Source: Adenanthera pavonina (taxonomy: Eukaryota > Streptophyta > Magnoliopsida > Fabales > Fabaceae). From it: a stretch of DNA of 64,000 bases. The notes beneath the pieces were generated by a model that saw nothing but the letters and a program-made list of their open reading frames with translations, had not been told where the DNA came from and made no database searches. Of the stretch, positions 22,771 through 35,678 are shown piece after piece. Numbering within the stretch: position 1 is the stretch's first letter; every line of letters begins with the position of its first letter. A program made the translations under genes and the position numbers. The stretch spans positions 12,386,001 to 12,450,000 of the forward strand of contig JAIVEN010000014.1 of NCBI GenBank assembly GCA_026686845.1, read 5' to 3'.

Positions 22771-24180
22771 TATATATATATTCATGTAGTAGAAATATTT
22801 AAGAGAGTTAACAGAATACAGTAAAATTTGGAGAGTTATTTTTTCTTATTCTTTTTTTAACATATGCAACTAATATTCTAAATTTACTCTACTTTAATTA
22901 AAAAAATTATTAAAATTTAAATTAATTTAAATCAAATCTAATATAACCCTTTCAAATGATAAATTTTAATTATTACCAAGCATTTAAAGCGACTACGTTG
23001 CTACATCTGGACCTCAATGATGAAGAAAAGTTGGGTAACATTTTTAATCTGATGTGTGATTGGGGGAGATGTCGCCATTATAAGTGACGACATACGTCGA
23101 AAGAAACGGTGGGGATAATAATGATATCAAAGTTGACCAAGTTGAGAGTGGGGGCCTTTCAATTCATTTGGCTTCTCACAATCTAAGATCCCCGTATCTG
23201 ATTGCACCACCTTTCTTTCCTCTCGTCTTCCTTCAATCGCGACAACCCACACCTTCTCCCATCAATCTTTGCCACCTGTCATTCCTTCCTACTTCCACGT
23301 CTATCCGCCTCATTTCTATTTTCAATCGGTTTTAAATATATAATTTTTTACTTTAAACCCAAATATAAGATTATTTTAGAATATAAAATAATATTCATCA
23401 CACATTTTACAAAAATACTTCTATTTAATTTATCTTAAAAAAATAAAAAAAATAATTTAAAATTTTTTTTAATTTTTAAAAAATTAGCTCCCTTTAATTC
23501 TTGTGTTAAAAGAATTTTATTGAAGGAAGAATTTATTTGCGTCAGCGGTGAGTAACTTCTAGAAATCCCCTGTTCTCTCGGCGCAAGATTCAACGTGTAA
23601 TGAAACAATATGTTTGTTAAAAAAATGTAGTACAATTTGTACGTTTGAGAAACAACTTGCGACCTTTAATTTATTCTTCCTCAGTTTTGAAATAATCATT
23701 ATTTCTAAATTTTTTTTATTTTAAAACAATTGTTATTTTATATTTTTTTAAAAAATATTAATTATAATTGGATAAATTTACTCTTCAATAATAATTAAAA
23801 AAATTAAAAAACACTATATAATTAATAAGGATATAATAGTAAAATCTTGTTTAATTTTATTAATTTTTATGTTATTTATTAACTTTTCTATTCTGTATAT
23901 ATAACTTCAAAGTACTAACAATTATTTCGAAATTTAAGAAATGCAAGCAGTAACATAGTGGGAGTAATTTGAAGTCGTTGTAAGAAAAAAACTAAAATTA
24001 ACGTATACCAAAATAAACCAGTGAAAAATATCAACTGCCGCAAAGAAAACTGGTTGAAAAACAAGCTCGGATCAATATAGTCACAAATGTCTTGCTTTCT
24101 TACATGACACGTACGTAATTAAGGATTACGTAGGGTAGCTAATTATGCTTATTATATGTGTGTGTGTGTGAAAGATGTTA
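22771..24180. other. Intergenic; nothing firm
   Basis: AT-rich with one GC-richer island at 23030-23330 (GTCGCCATTATAAGTGACGA, then pyrimidine-rich sequence). The island has an 83-codon open frame at 23084-23335 without any motif I recognise. A MITE-like fragment follows at about 23340-23520. Confidence 0.4.
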
Positions 24181-24457
24181 CTTCCTCCCAAATATAAGAT
24201 ATCATTATCAATCTCACGTAAATTTATGAAAGTAGTTAAATTTAGTATTTAAGCTAATTAAATTTATAGAAAAATATATTTTTTCATATTTGCTTTTAAT
24301 TAATTGTTACGCTTCTTCCTTCTGAATATTAAATTTCTTTCTCATACTTTATTATAATAAAAAGTATTTTAGACAAATAAACATTTAATTTAATTATATA
24401 AAAATTCTACAAGGCCACTTAAATTTTCATCATGAAAGCCGTTTGAGATCGGGGGAG
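24181..24457. mobile_element. Stowaway-type MITE
   Basis: The ends CTTCCTCCCAAATATAAG and, inwards from the right, CTCCCCCGATCTCAAACG are imperfect inverted repeats with TA flanks (24179-24180 and 24458-24459). It is 277 bp and non-coding. Confidence 0.7.
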
Positions 24458-24594
24458 TAACTGATTGGTGACGGATGGAAAAACATACACATATATTGCA
24501 TTAATTAAGTAACATTATAAAGTTTACAAATTGAAGAACGGGTGCATTAAGGGTAAGGGGTCATTGTTCAATTAATCATATTTTGTGATAATTA

Positions 24595-25143
24595 GGGATA
24601 CACAAAGACCGGGTAATATCGAACTGATAGCCAATTCAATGCCTGATCTTTATGAAGTCAAGCGTGACCAGTCCAACTTGACCTATGAGACCAGGGCCGG
24701 TCCGGTCTTAAAAAATATTTAAAAATAAATTAATTTTATTTATTAAAAAATTATAATTATATTCATTCCAAATATATTTCCTTAAAAAATAATATTATAA
24801 TAACAAATAAAATCTATTAAAATTATAAATACTTAATATCATATATTATTTTTAAACAATATTAAGAAATTAATTTAAAATTTTAAATAAAATTAAAAGG
24901 TTGAATTTTTTAAAATATTCATAATAATGGTATAAGTAATTTATTATATATAATGTATCAAGAAAAATATCATGTAAAATTAATGTTTATAAAATTTTTA
25001 ATATATATATATAATTATATATATGTCGGGATCTACCAAGGCTGGGTTTAACCTTAACCTGATGTTTAACCCGGCTCGGTTTTCAGGACCAACCTGGCAT
25101 GTCGGGTAGGACCGGACTTACCGAGTTGGTTGAACACCTCTAG
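24595..25143. repeat. AT-rich-core element with GC-rich ends
   Basis: The left end TAGGGATACACAAAGACCGG and the right end read inwards TAGAGGTGTTCAACCAACTC are imperfect inverted repeats. GC-rich words (GGGCCGGTCCGGTC, CGGGTAGGACCGGAC) flank an AT core. Related elements lie at about 25850-26820 and 58913-59490. Confidence 0.5.
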
Positions 25144-25849
25144 TAATAACTGAGAAGGAATTTCTCAAAAAGTATACATACTTCTTAAAAATTTAACCTC
25201 CTACTAAATTCATATACTATTTGTTTGTTTAACTTTTATTTTTCATAAAATTTAAATTATTTTTTTAATATTGAAAGTATAAACACCCTTTTATTAATTA
25301 AGAATGAGGAGAATATATATGAATTAAAAGAATTAAGGATAAGTATAGAAAATTTTTATAAAATATTAGAAAGTCAAATTTTTCTTAAATTTTGCTCTAG
25401 AGGTTACCTTTTCTAGCTATTTGGAAAATTGGTAAATTACTCATTCCATCCCCAATTATAAGAAATAAATAACTTCCTCTTCAGTATTAAAGAAAAATAT
25501 TTTTGGTAGTTAAATTTATTAATTGTACTACAATTTCAATTTTTTTCTAAAATTGCCTACATTAAAAGTCCAGAGTGAAACTAATTAATTATTGGTAATT
25601 GTTAACACAATTTTGATTATTCAAGAATATAAAAAGTTGATATTAATTGTTCCACAAATTTTATTTATATCTCTTATATTTGGGGGCAAAAAAATAGCCC
25701 CAAAATTCTCTTGTAATTAGGGACAAAGAGAGTAATAAACAACAATTAATTTACTTGTAAGGAAGTTTAACTTCTGATATATCAAACTACATCCAAGAAT
25801 ATATTGAAGTGTTTATATACATTATGTACATCCCCCGCCCCCTTCCCCT

Positions 25850-26820
25850 TCCTTATTGCACCAACTGGGTTGGGCCATAGTTTGGGTTGAGCCGACTTCG
25901 AGTTAGTTAGGGTTTGTTTGGCTCGACTCGTAATATATATATATATATATATGCTTTTTTGTTTAAAAAATCTCTTATTTTATATATATTAATTGATTCT
26001 ATAAGATATTTTTCATTATATATCTTAGGTAATTCATTTAGTATATGATTACTATTAAAAAACTTTTTAAGATTTTGATATTTTAATTTTATTTAAAATT
26101 TTAAATTAATTTTTTAATTTAATATAATGAGAAAATAATGTATAGATATAAATATTCATAATGTTTTGAAAAATTAATTTCTATCATAATATTATTTTTT
26201 AAGAAAATATACTTTTACATAAATAATTATACTTTTTTAACAAATAAAGTTAATTTTTTATTTTATTTTTTTAATATTTTAAAAATTATTTAGTACTAGG
26301 CCAATCCGACCCTAACCCAATACCTAGCTCAATTTTACTCGAGTATTACCAAGTTGGGCAATGGGTTGAGATCAGTGGCGAACCTAAGACCTGGGACCAG
26401 TGAGGGCAACCTAATATGAAGAAAATTTAGTTTAATAATCTCTCAATTCTCTCCCTCATTAATTTGGATTTTAGAAAATAAAACAATATTTATTATAAAA
26501 ATTATTTGAGAATTTAAGTTAGTTGGTCTTTTCTCTTACATATTTGTATTTATTAAACTTAATAAAATCCTTACAAAAATTTTGAACTATATATCTAAAA
26601 AAATTGAATAAAAATGTATTCAAAACTTGAGTTTAGAAGTTAAAAAAATAAAACTTGAATCTAATAGAATTAAAATATCAAAATTAATGGTGTCTAAATA
26701 CTAAAACTTAATATTATAGCATATAATTTTTTCAAGTTGAAGGGAATTAACTAATCCCCTCATTTATATGTGGGTCCGCCTCTGATTGAGATGAAACCCG
26801 TCCCAAACGAGCATGTGCAC
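25850..26820. repeat. Second AT-rich-core element, interrupted by a hAT MITE
   Basis: The GC-richer left part (GGGTTGGGCCATAGTTTGGG) and right part (CGAGTATTACCAAGTTGGGC) flank an AT core. The core is clearly colinear with 58990-59390 (TGATATTTTAATTTTATTTA, AAATTAATTTCTATCATAA). The right end resumes after the nested MITE as GAAACCCGTCCCAAACGAGC. Confidence 0.5.
26373..26784. mobile_element. hAT-type MITE with 8-bp target duplication
   Basis: The left end CAGTGGCGAACCTAAG and the right end read inwards CAGAGGCGGACCCACA are inverted repeats of the CAGWGGCGG type seen in hAT elements. Flanks GTTGAGAT (26365-26372) and ATTGAGAT (26785-26792) form an 8-bp target duplication with one mismatch, the length hAT transposases make. 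It is 412 bp and non-coding. Confidence 0.75.
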
Positions 26821-29215
26821 TCCCCTACCCCTTGTTAGAGCAAGCGAGGAGGGTTCTTCGTTTAGCAAAAACGACGAGGTTTAGAAAGTAGAATTGAAAT
26901 GTTATTTTAAAAAGATAAAAGATTGGGGTGAATTTGTCGGTCAAAGATAAAGGCAATGGAAATTGGGCTCCAATGTGCGAAGCGGATCCCACACGGTGGA
27001 AGAATCGGTGGGAATTCATCATTAGGGGGAAGACAACGCTATCATTTGCACGTGTCTATGGACCATATCTTTCAAAACACTGGATGAATAATGTACAGGG
27101 GGAATTAGGGTTTAGGGCTAGTTTAGAGAATTAATTGCAAATATGATGTTATTACTACTTAGTTTTCAAATTTTACTACTCAGTTTTCATTTTTTACTAT
27201 TTTTTATGAGTTAAAAGTCTCTCTTTATTATATTAGTTCTGAAAATATATTATATCGGGACTTCTATGTGTGTGTATACATAAGTCTTTATATAATATAT
27301 GTGACATGAAAATCAAATTATGAATAATTAAAGTTTTAGTATATAGTTACAAAAGACCGCAATAGACTTTCACGACTGAATCTTTGTAATGAATAACGAA
27401 ACTAATTAAAAGAAAAATGTAGCTTTCAGAACTTGTAAAAAGCTTTTCCATATATGTATTAATTGTGGTGAACTTGTTAAATCTATATGTAATCATCGTT
27501 AAGATAATTGGACTATAAAACATCAAGATATATATAATAATATTTCCATTCTTTTGTCGTATGTTGTGCTTCAAACCCGGATAAAATTATACAATGGAAA
27601 CTCAATATATAAAATTCACTACCTAGAAAACCAGTATTTATAGTTCTTGTAAGCTTGAATATATAATTAGTTGAAGTTGATCATCCTAGACTCAAATTAT
27701 GTTTGTTGGAAGAGAAGTCTGAAAAAAAAAGCGCTAGTGCCCTCAGGGACAAAAGATCAAATTAAATATCTATCAAGCGAGAGAGAGAGAGAGTAATGTC
27801 GTCTTCAGCAACTTTATTATTAATGCAGTGGGCAAGAGTGAGACTTGTAATTTGCATGGTCCAAGCTAGCAGTGTTGTCATTTAGTAGCTTGGAAACCTT
27901 TTCGCCTGGAAATCGATGGAAAGGGATATAGAGCTGATGGCAATGACAGAGGCTGCTAATAAAGTGAAATGGGATATAGGAAAAAAAATATATATATATA
28001 TATGTATGTATGTATATATATTCCAAAGTAAAACTAGATTCATGAGGCATGCATGTCTTTATCTCTCACACATACATATGTATGTACACTTAACTCATGA
28101 CTTTAGGTGCAGAAGTGTTCATTCCCCTTAGCTTTTTCTCCGGATAGAGAAAGAAAGTAGTAAAAGAGAATGAACATGCATGATGGGAGGGTGAAATTCT
28201 GGTCATTTCATGCAAGCCAAAGTGGGAGCATATGCGGAGGAAAAGGGATTTTCGTTTTGGATGGTAAGTGAATGGATGACAGTCCAACCACATCGAATTG
28301 ACGTCTCTCAGATCCATCAGACTGTACAAACTTTTCTCATTTATTCCTTCCTTCCTTCCTTCCTCTGCCTTTTCCACCTTTTTCTTTTACTCTCTACCTC
28401 CTAATTCTGTTTGCACAAACTCTCCAAGAGTTAAAAATTTTGACAATCCTTCCCTTCCCTTGTCCAAAGTACTCCATAATCTTTATTAATCATCATTATA
28501 TTCCCTTCCACTCAATAATTAAACCACAGTCCCATCCAGCTTATTAAAATTCGAGCCCCTATAATGTCTCGTTATTATTTTTTTGGCCTCCATTAAACAC
28601 CACAACTTCAAACTAGCTAGCTTTATTATGATCTCATGTGTCTTGATATATATATATAGTAATTAAATAGGGAAAAACCCAATGCCCAAAGCGTTAATTC
28701 GCCCAAGTTAACTGTTTTGGAAGGATTCGTTCATGTCGTTATTATTTTTCTCACCGTCCAAACGATCGAAAAGACTTACGGCTGAGTGAAATATATCCCT
28801 CATGACGACGAGTGTAGTTTATTAATGATGTCGATCGTGTGAGTGCTGGCCTGGCTACGTACGAATCAATGTTAGGGAAAACTACAGTAATGCTTCTTTC
28901 GGTGGCTTACTTGGACATTTTGATTTTAAGAAATTATATTTTGTTTTTCTTATATTTAGGTATACATATATAATACATAATCTCTACTCTCATTTATATT
29001 TGATTGAAAACGGTAACTTCTCAGTATACAATATAAGAATATTCTTTTATTTTTAATTAATATGATGGTAAAAATATTAAGGTGATGTTATCAGTTGTAA
29101 TACCAAATTATAACAGGTGTACAGTGAGTAGAGGATAAAGATATAAATGATAAAAACACTGCCAAGTGCAAAATGCCCATCTATATGGAGTAAGTCGGCG
29201 TGAAAGAGGACTGGT
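26821..29215. other. Intergenic; no gene I can support
   Basis: A GC-richer stretch at 26840-27130 has opposite short open frames without motifs. TA and GTAT microsatellites lie near 27988-28020, a GA repeat at 27781-27793 and a TTCC repeat at about 28343-28364. The stretch 28130-28450 is unique-looking but has no coherent coding frame. Confidence 0.4.
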
Positions 29216-31687
29216 AGGCCATGTTTGGTATGCAGGAATTGAAATTCTGGAATAGGAATAGGAGAGAGAAACCATAATGTTGTATGTTTGGTGTGTATGA
29301 ATTAAAAGTCATGGAAATGATTAATTCCCATAAACACAGGAATTAGCAAACCCATCTCCCCCTATGGGAATAGGGCTAGCTGTAGCAATGAGAATAATAA
29401 ATTTTGGATAAAATTACCCATGTCTTGATCTTCTCAGTTTTGATGTCGCCTCTTCTCCGGTGACCTCCTCAATGGCAATGTCGATGACAAGGATGACAAC
29501 AGCAGCTGTGAACCCAATGACATCTTCTCCTTCTCCAACAATGGTGTCAATGACATCCTCTTCTTTGTAGGTGTTCGCCACCATGCTATACCATAAGCAT
29601 ATGGGTCGAGACAATAGTAAAGTGATGAGTGAATATTGTTTTCATATGGACTTAGATTAAAAGTGGTCAAACATTGGACGTCGCATTTTCAATTAATTCA
29701 AGTAAAGCGGTTTACTATTTAATTAACTTATACTATGATAGACAAGTGTATAAAAATAGCAACAAGGACAACTAAGGACTCGAAGAATTCAAAGAGATCT
29801 AGGATTATTCATCCCCCTTGTAATTCATAAATACCCAATTGAACTCCTTTTATATTTGTTCTTAATGTAAAATTATGTTAATTAGGATACCGATTTATCT
29901 ATATGTGCTCTCTCGAATCTCCAAATAACTGTTTAGTTTAATTAATTAAGTAATCTCTTAACTAGTTAATTAAACTCTTCAATTCAATTCAAAACCTAAA
30001 GTGACTATATAAGGTTAGTGAGTATATCTCTATCCCACTAATATAACTCTTCACTCAACAAGGTAAGATTCGAGTTCTTATACAACCCAACTCAAGTTCT
30101 CTACTTAAGTTAATTTCCTCAAGCATCACTTAAATAAACAAGACAATCTTATTGGTGGCTAAACAATAAGAGGCATTAAGAATAAAGCTGAATCAACATA
30201 AATATGGCATTAATCACAAATATAGATAAGAAATGAGTATTTAATCTATACAAAGGTTCAAAATAATTCTAGAAATGGAACAACTAGCCGCTCATGTTCA
30301 AAAAAATCACAACAAAATATATCCCAATCAACACCATCATTGAACACAAGTAAGGAAAGGAAAAAGGAGATGCAAGAAAACCAAAGGAGGAAGCTCAAAT
30401 CTCTTCAATGCTTCAAACTCTAGCTTCAATCTTCTTCAAGATGTCAATCCTAGCATACCCAAGCTCCCAAAGTTGCTTCCTAGACCTTCTCTGTTTGCCC
30501 TAGCTCGGAATCCCCAAATATTTCTCCCAAATTCTTCAAATATTCAGTTCAAGTGAAGCTTTGCGTTTTGCTGACGAGGGTCTTACACCGCAGTTACACT
30601 ATCCAGGCCGCGGCTCTATGAGTTATTGAGTGATGTTGAGCCATGGCCCAGTGTGCCAAGCCGCGGCTCCGTCTTCTTAGGTCATGGTTTCCACTCACTG
30701 TCTGTCATGACGCCGCGGCCTCATGTCATCAAGCCGCGGCATGTTCATGCTTATGAATCTTGCTCTGTTCTTGGCTTCCTTCTTTTCTTATATTTCTCAA
30801 GTTACAATATTTCCTTCTTTTCTTGGTCTTCCCATTCTAGAGAGAGAGGCTTGGTTGCTTCACAATTCTACCCACAAGGTCTGCAACAAAGATGAGAATT
30901 TATAATCTTTCATGGGAGCAAAATAATGCATAATAAGGCAAAAACATACTACTATGTATTATTAGGATTAAATTATACATTTTCCTATCCTGGGTGTCAA
31001 ATATATATAAATATGTATGCATAACTCAAGGAAAATGTGCTGAAAAGATATAATTGTGTATGATTAATAGTAGGCAACCTCCACTATCAGCCTCCTCCCT
31101 TTCCTTCGTCTCCTTCTCTGTTGTTGTCAATTTGACTAGTTGCTGCCATTGATTGCATGTAGGTTATTCATCAAAGTTGAAGCTGGTCAAGACAATCCTT
31201 GCTTTGCCTCATATTTGAAGTTGAAGCGATTAGATCTGGGTTGCATTGGCACTGAAGAGATCAGCGGCAAGGGCAAAAGAAGCGGTGAGGCCGTCAGAGA
31301 CGCCGATGATGATGTCATAGATGATCTCGCTGAGGTAAAGTGCTTCTTCGTGTGGTGGTGGAGGAGCCTTTGCTTCCTAGGCTCCAATTGCATTCAGTGG
31401 TTGGTGTCAGCCGTGCTTCAATGAATCAAATATCTAAGAAAAAAGAAGGTTGCAATGTTCGGAACGAAGGAGGACATTAGAAATTTGAGATATTTTATAC
31501 GTTGTGATGTTCTGAAATAAGGAGCAAGAGATGAGGGATATTTTGGTCATTTATATGATTTCTGTGTCACTTTTTTTTTAATTCCATCATTCATTCCTAA
31601 CATACCAAACCTATTTTTGAAGTCCATTTCTATCTTCATTCTCATTCCCATTTCATTAAAAATCATTCTATATACCAAACGACACCT
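29216..31687. mobile_element. 2.5-kb DNA-transposon-like element with TGTTTGGTAT inverted ends
   Basis: The left end AGGCCATGTTTGGTATGCAG and the right end read inwards AGGTGTCGTTTGGTATATAG form an imperfect inverted repeat. Subterminal sequences (GGAATAGGAATAGGAG and GGGAATGAGAATG) are also similar. No transposase is visible. The interior mixes AT-rich DNA with GC-richer blocks: 29430-29610, 30560-30740 with repeated CCGCGGC words, and 31080-31430. These could be captured gene fragments or an old LTR. No target duplication is clear. Type and boundaries are inference. Confidence 0.45.
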
Positions 31688-31749
31688 TAAGGTTATATAA
31701 AACACTACCAAGCGCAAAATGCAGAACTATAGGATTATTAAGCTTTTAA

Positions 31750-32000
31750 GAGATTTAAGCCATTGAAAGGTTAGGGGACAGAAACTTCAATCTTGAGCAT
31801 GCTAGCACTACCATTTGTCTAATCATGAACCTCCTACACTATAGCTGGGAAGTGAAATTTCAAGTCATTAAAAGATATGCTAATCATGTGGCTGATGGCC
31901 TTGCTAAAATGGGATCGGCTTCTACTAGACCTAGTCTTGATGAGATAAGAAATACTTCATTCGGTCCAAAATATAAAGGGTTTCCAACTACTTCACTCAT
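31750..32000 (+). pseudogene. LINE RNase H-like fragment
   Basis: It reads SWEVKFQVIKRYANHVADGL followed by AKMG, the C-terminal RVT_3/RNase H motif of plant L1-type LINEs (HxxREaNxxADxLA). Tyr-Ala replaces the usual Arg-Glu before Asn, and no upstream RT is present. It is a short orphan fragment. Confidence 0.65.
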
Positions 32001-32607
32001 ATTAAGAAAATTGATTACACTCTTAAACTTCAAAAAAAAAACTCAATATCTCATTTTTACTCTTATTAATTACTAATAATTAAAGTTATTTCTACTCTTT
32101 TCTATTACAAGTTACGAGACTGGTCATCAATGAATAGGGGTAAAAAAAGTAAACTATTACTAAATATTACATAACACCTTATATTATAGATCAAAGAAAA
32201 ATTCTAGAAAACTCCTTATATTTTGAACCGAAGGGAGTACTTCTTCGAGTATTCAAGTTATGGTTACTGATGATTGTGTTGGGATTTATATACCCTCTCT
32301 ATAATACCTTGTTTTATTTTTGGGCTTAGCTCTTCCTTATTTCATAAAAAAAGAAAAAATAATAATATAAGTAATTAAAAATATTGAGAACTTTTATACG
32401 AAACAAAATTGAGAATTTAAGGTTGACTGCAAATTAACTTAGAAGAACCCAATTATTTACTTTTACGTACAATGTTAATTACGGCCTTTTTTTTAATGTA
32501 AATGTGCGGCACATTTTATTAAGAATATATCTAGTGTCTTGAATATCAGATGGGAGGATCTATCCGTCGGATCGGTAAATTGATTAGTTGCAAGACACCT
32601 TTAATAT

Positions 32608-32938
32608 ACTCCCTTCTAGTCAAGATATAAGAAATATTTAACTACCTCAATCCCATTAAGAAGAATAGTTAAAGTTAGTTATACATATTAATTTTTTTAA
32701 AAATTATTATAATTTTTTAAAACTACCTTTATTAAATTATCTTACCTTAATTATTACTATTTCTTTTAATCTCTCTATATCATAACAAAAAGTTAAATAC
32801 TCACTTTAATTGAAGTCTATTATAAATAGGGGCAAAAATGAAAAAAATATTAAATTGTTACTAATTTTCACAAAGTGACTTATATTTTGAAATCTTATTC
32901 TCCACTAAAATCTGTCCTATATTTTGAAATGGAGGGAG
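32608..32938. mobile_element. Stowaway-like MITE
   Basis: The left end CTCCCTTCTAGTCAAGATAT and the right end read inwards GCTCCCTCCATTTCAAAATA are imperfect inverted repeats around an AT-rich non-coding body. Confidence 0.55.
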
Positions 32939-32949
32939 CATATATATAT

Positions 32950-33230
32950 ATATATATTATTCTTTTTGATCATAAATATAGGGTCTTTTGTCTTAATTCT
33001 AAATATATGACTCTATACGTTATACAAGATAATATTTATTATATATTTATAAAAAATACCCCTATTTAATATATTACAAAGAGAGAGAAAGAGATTAAAT
33101 AATAGTAGTTTTGAAAAAATATAAAAATTTTAAAAAAAATTAAGATATTTAATTAATTTTAACTCTTATTCTTAATTCACATAATTTAATTAAAAAAGTT
33201 TTATGTTATATTAAGGATGGGCGGCAGTAT
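32950..33230. mobile_element. Stowaway MITE, same family as 4076-4339, left end lost
   Basis: The body is colinear with 4076-4339 (ATAGGGTCTTTTGTCTTAAT, AGAGAGAAAGAGATTAAATA, TTATGTTATATTAAGGATGG). A TA microsatellite replaces the left terminus and joins it directly to the MITE at 32608-32938. Confidence 0.6.
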
Positions 33231-34505
33231 CTTTCAGTGAATTAAGAATTTAACAACATTTTGGATCGAACATTTGACCCGATGCCTTTTTCCCTGCAAA
33301 AGTTCTCTGTGTCACTTTTGCAACATTTTTTTTGTGTAACATCAATCACAAAATATTTTGTCTATATGAATATCCAAATAAAATATATATTAAAAATATT
33401 TTTATTTATTATTAGTTTGAACTAATATTTTCATTAATTTAATGATTGGATTTAAAAACTTTGAGAGAGAGAAAAGAGATTAAAGTGGTATCTATATATC
33501 TATCCAATAGTATTCTGCCCCACGGCTCATTGATTTAGCAAATTGCGTAATTAGACGAGAGCGGCAGATAATTGGCCTTGTATAGGTAGATGCCATGAAA
33601 AAATAACAAGAAAAAAGTTAGTTTAAAAAAAAAAAATTCATCTTAATATATTTAATAGCTAATTATAGCTATTTCATAAGAAATCTTAATACTTTTTATA
33701 GTCAATAATAGTTCTTTTAGAAATCGAACACATTAAAATGTATTTTTTCTCTCTTTCATTTTTTTTTTTGAAACCAACTTTCTTTTAACCAAATATAACA
33801 ATATCCACCAGCTACAGCAATCCTGTAAATCTACTTCCAGACAGGAGGGGTTAAGGTTTGCATTTTAATGGTATCCGTCTACGGTAATCTTACAGGTCTA
33901 CTTCCACGTTGGCCCATATAGTTTTAGTAGGATTTTGTTTAGAGTTTTTTTTTTCTGTAATTTTTGGGATCAGTCCAATTTCCACCCAAAAAGATGGCGT
34001 AGAAAATTAAATATGGGTTGGAAAGGAACAAGGGGTGATTTTTTTTGTTGTTCTGAATCTTGATAGGGCACTAATGTGCAAACTAATTGGTTTTAGCCGT
34101 TCATAGTGAGAGTATTGGATGCCCACCCAAAATCAGGGAACATGGGGATCGAGTAGGGGCATTAATGTGCAACCTAATTGGTTTAATTAAGCAGAAAAGC
34201 ACAAAATGATCCATACCGTGAATTATCCAATACTAGTAGTACATTGTTCCAACACGCTCAGAGAGAGCAGGCCAGCTCGATCAGGCCCGTCCCCGCTACC
34301 ATAACACTTCCCTCCCACAGAATCCACCTTATTACATTTCTCATTTCGTTTGACTGATAGTAGTTTCTTCAAGCTATTTAACTACCGATGGCCCAAACGC
34401 CTTTCTTTTTAAACATACAGCTTGCAATAGTTCAATTTATTCACATTCTCTCCCTTCTTTTTTTGTTTTTGGTCAAAATAGGAGGGACGGCACCCTAATC
34501 TCAAC

Positions 34506-34825
34506 TCATATGACGAAGCAGAGTAATACCCTGAGAATCACACAAAAGAACCTCAGCACAACCGGGTGGAGGTCCCTGTCAAAAATATGCAAACTTAAGG
34601 GTAACGTATGTGCAAAACGGGCAAACCAATCTGCGCTAACATTTGCCTCCCTATACTCATTAATCCAGTCACGAGTAATCAAGTTTCTAGTCCCTTTAAT
34701 GAGGCCTAAGCAAGGATGATGTTCTGAGCAGACTCCATTAATCAAACTTATAGGAGCAACAGAATCTGCTTCTAACACAACAGATCCATCAACATTAATT
34801 TTCAACCAGCCTTCCTACGGAAAAG
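34506..34825 (-). pseudogene. LINE RNase H-like fragment with internal deletion
   Basis: It reads WLKINVDGS (the first catalytic Asp block of RVT_3 RNase H), then jumps to VLEADS, then HPCLGLIKGTRNLITRDW and INEYREANVSADWFARFAHT. In an intact domain about 50 residues (including GGVIRD) lie between DGS and LEADS, so the middle is deleted. It is an orphan, non-functional piece of an L1-type LINE. Confidence 0.7.
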
Positions 34826-35678
34826 ACCAGTGGCGCTTAATAATACCACCGTGCAACTACTTGCTCAGTAGCCATGTGTCCTGTTTAACACTCCTCAAAC
34901 TAGTTATTTAATTGAAAATACAAGAGCATCTGGATTTCCAAATATTCCAAATAACATTAAAAAAAATACCTTGGCCCGTGGCTCATATACCTCGGATCGA
35001 TTAATGTCCTCCACATATGATTACTTCCATCACAGTCTCGAACCAGATGCAAGGTATATTCACATTCTCTAGTGATCACCATGTATCAGGGACATTATAT
35101 TTAGAATCACATCATTGCTTGTGTTAAATAAAAGAAAAAAAATATTCGATTCGATTTCTCTTTTCACTGGAAATCTCATTGATTGCATTTAGATTTTTTC
35201 CCTGTTACATTTTAATAAATACAAACTCAAAAGCATCTTTATGTCGTATTCATTTTTAATGAATCATTTATTGTTTTCCTATTCCCATAAGAAAAGGTTA
35301 AATATAGGACATCTTTATGGAGTTTACATAAATTATATTTTTCTATTCATACCCGTTGTTTATAATTAGTAGGTAAAAATAAATGTTGTAAGAAATATAA
35401 GAGATAGTATAATTAATAAGAGTAAGTAGTGAAAAATATTAAATTTTTTTGATAAATTTAATAATTTAATATCTTTTTCTTAAGATGTATGAATACTAAA
35501 AAATATCTTATATTTAAGAATGAAAGAAGTGCATATTGTTGAGGTGAAATGAAAATTGGGCACGAGAAAAAAAAATTAACTTTATATATTCAATTGATTG
35601 TGTATATATATAATGGCTTAGTTTTTCTGTTAATATTTAATATATTAGTTAGAATTGGAAGCCAAGTTTCAAATAATA

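Larger units (their letters stand above)
32001..34505. other. Intergenic with MITE-like blocks; no gene seen
   Basis: MITE-like copies occur at about 32080-32240 (right end CTTATATTTTGAACCGAAGG), 32608-32938 and 32950-33230. The remainder is AT-rich. A GC-richer stretch at 33820-34340 has no coding frame with a motif. Confidence 0.45.

Noticed and set aside
23084..23335. 83-codon plus-strand open frame
   Set aside because: Low-complexity pyrimidine-rich translation with no family signature; it ends in AT-rich repeat.
26928..27134. 68-codon plus-strand open frame in a GC-richer patch
   Set aside because: No recognisable motif, no splice context, and an equally long opposite frame overlaps it.
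29414..29670. Minus-strand open frames rich in Asp, Val, Ile and Glu
   Set aside because: The translation is simple-repeat-like (repeated ATGAC/GATG words) and lies inside a transposon-like element.
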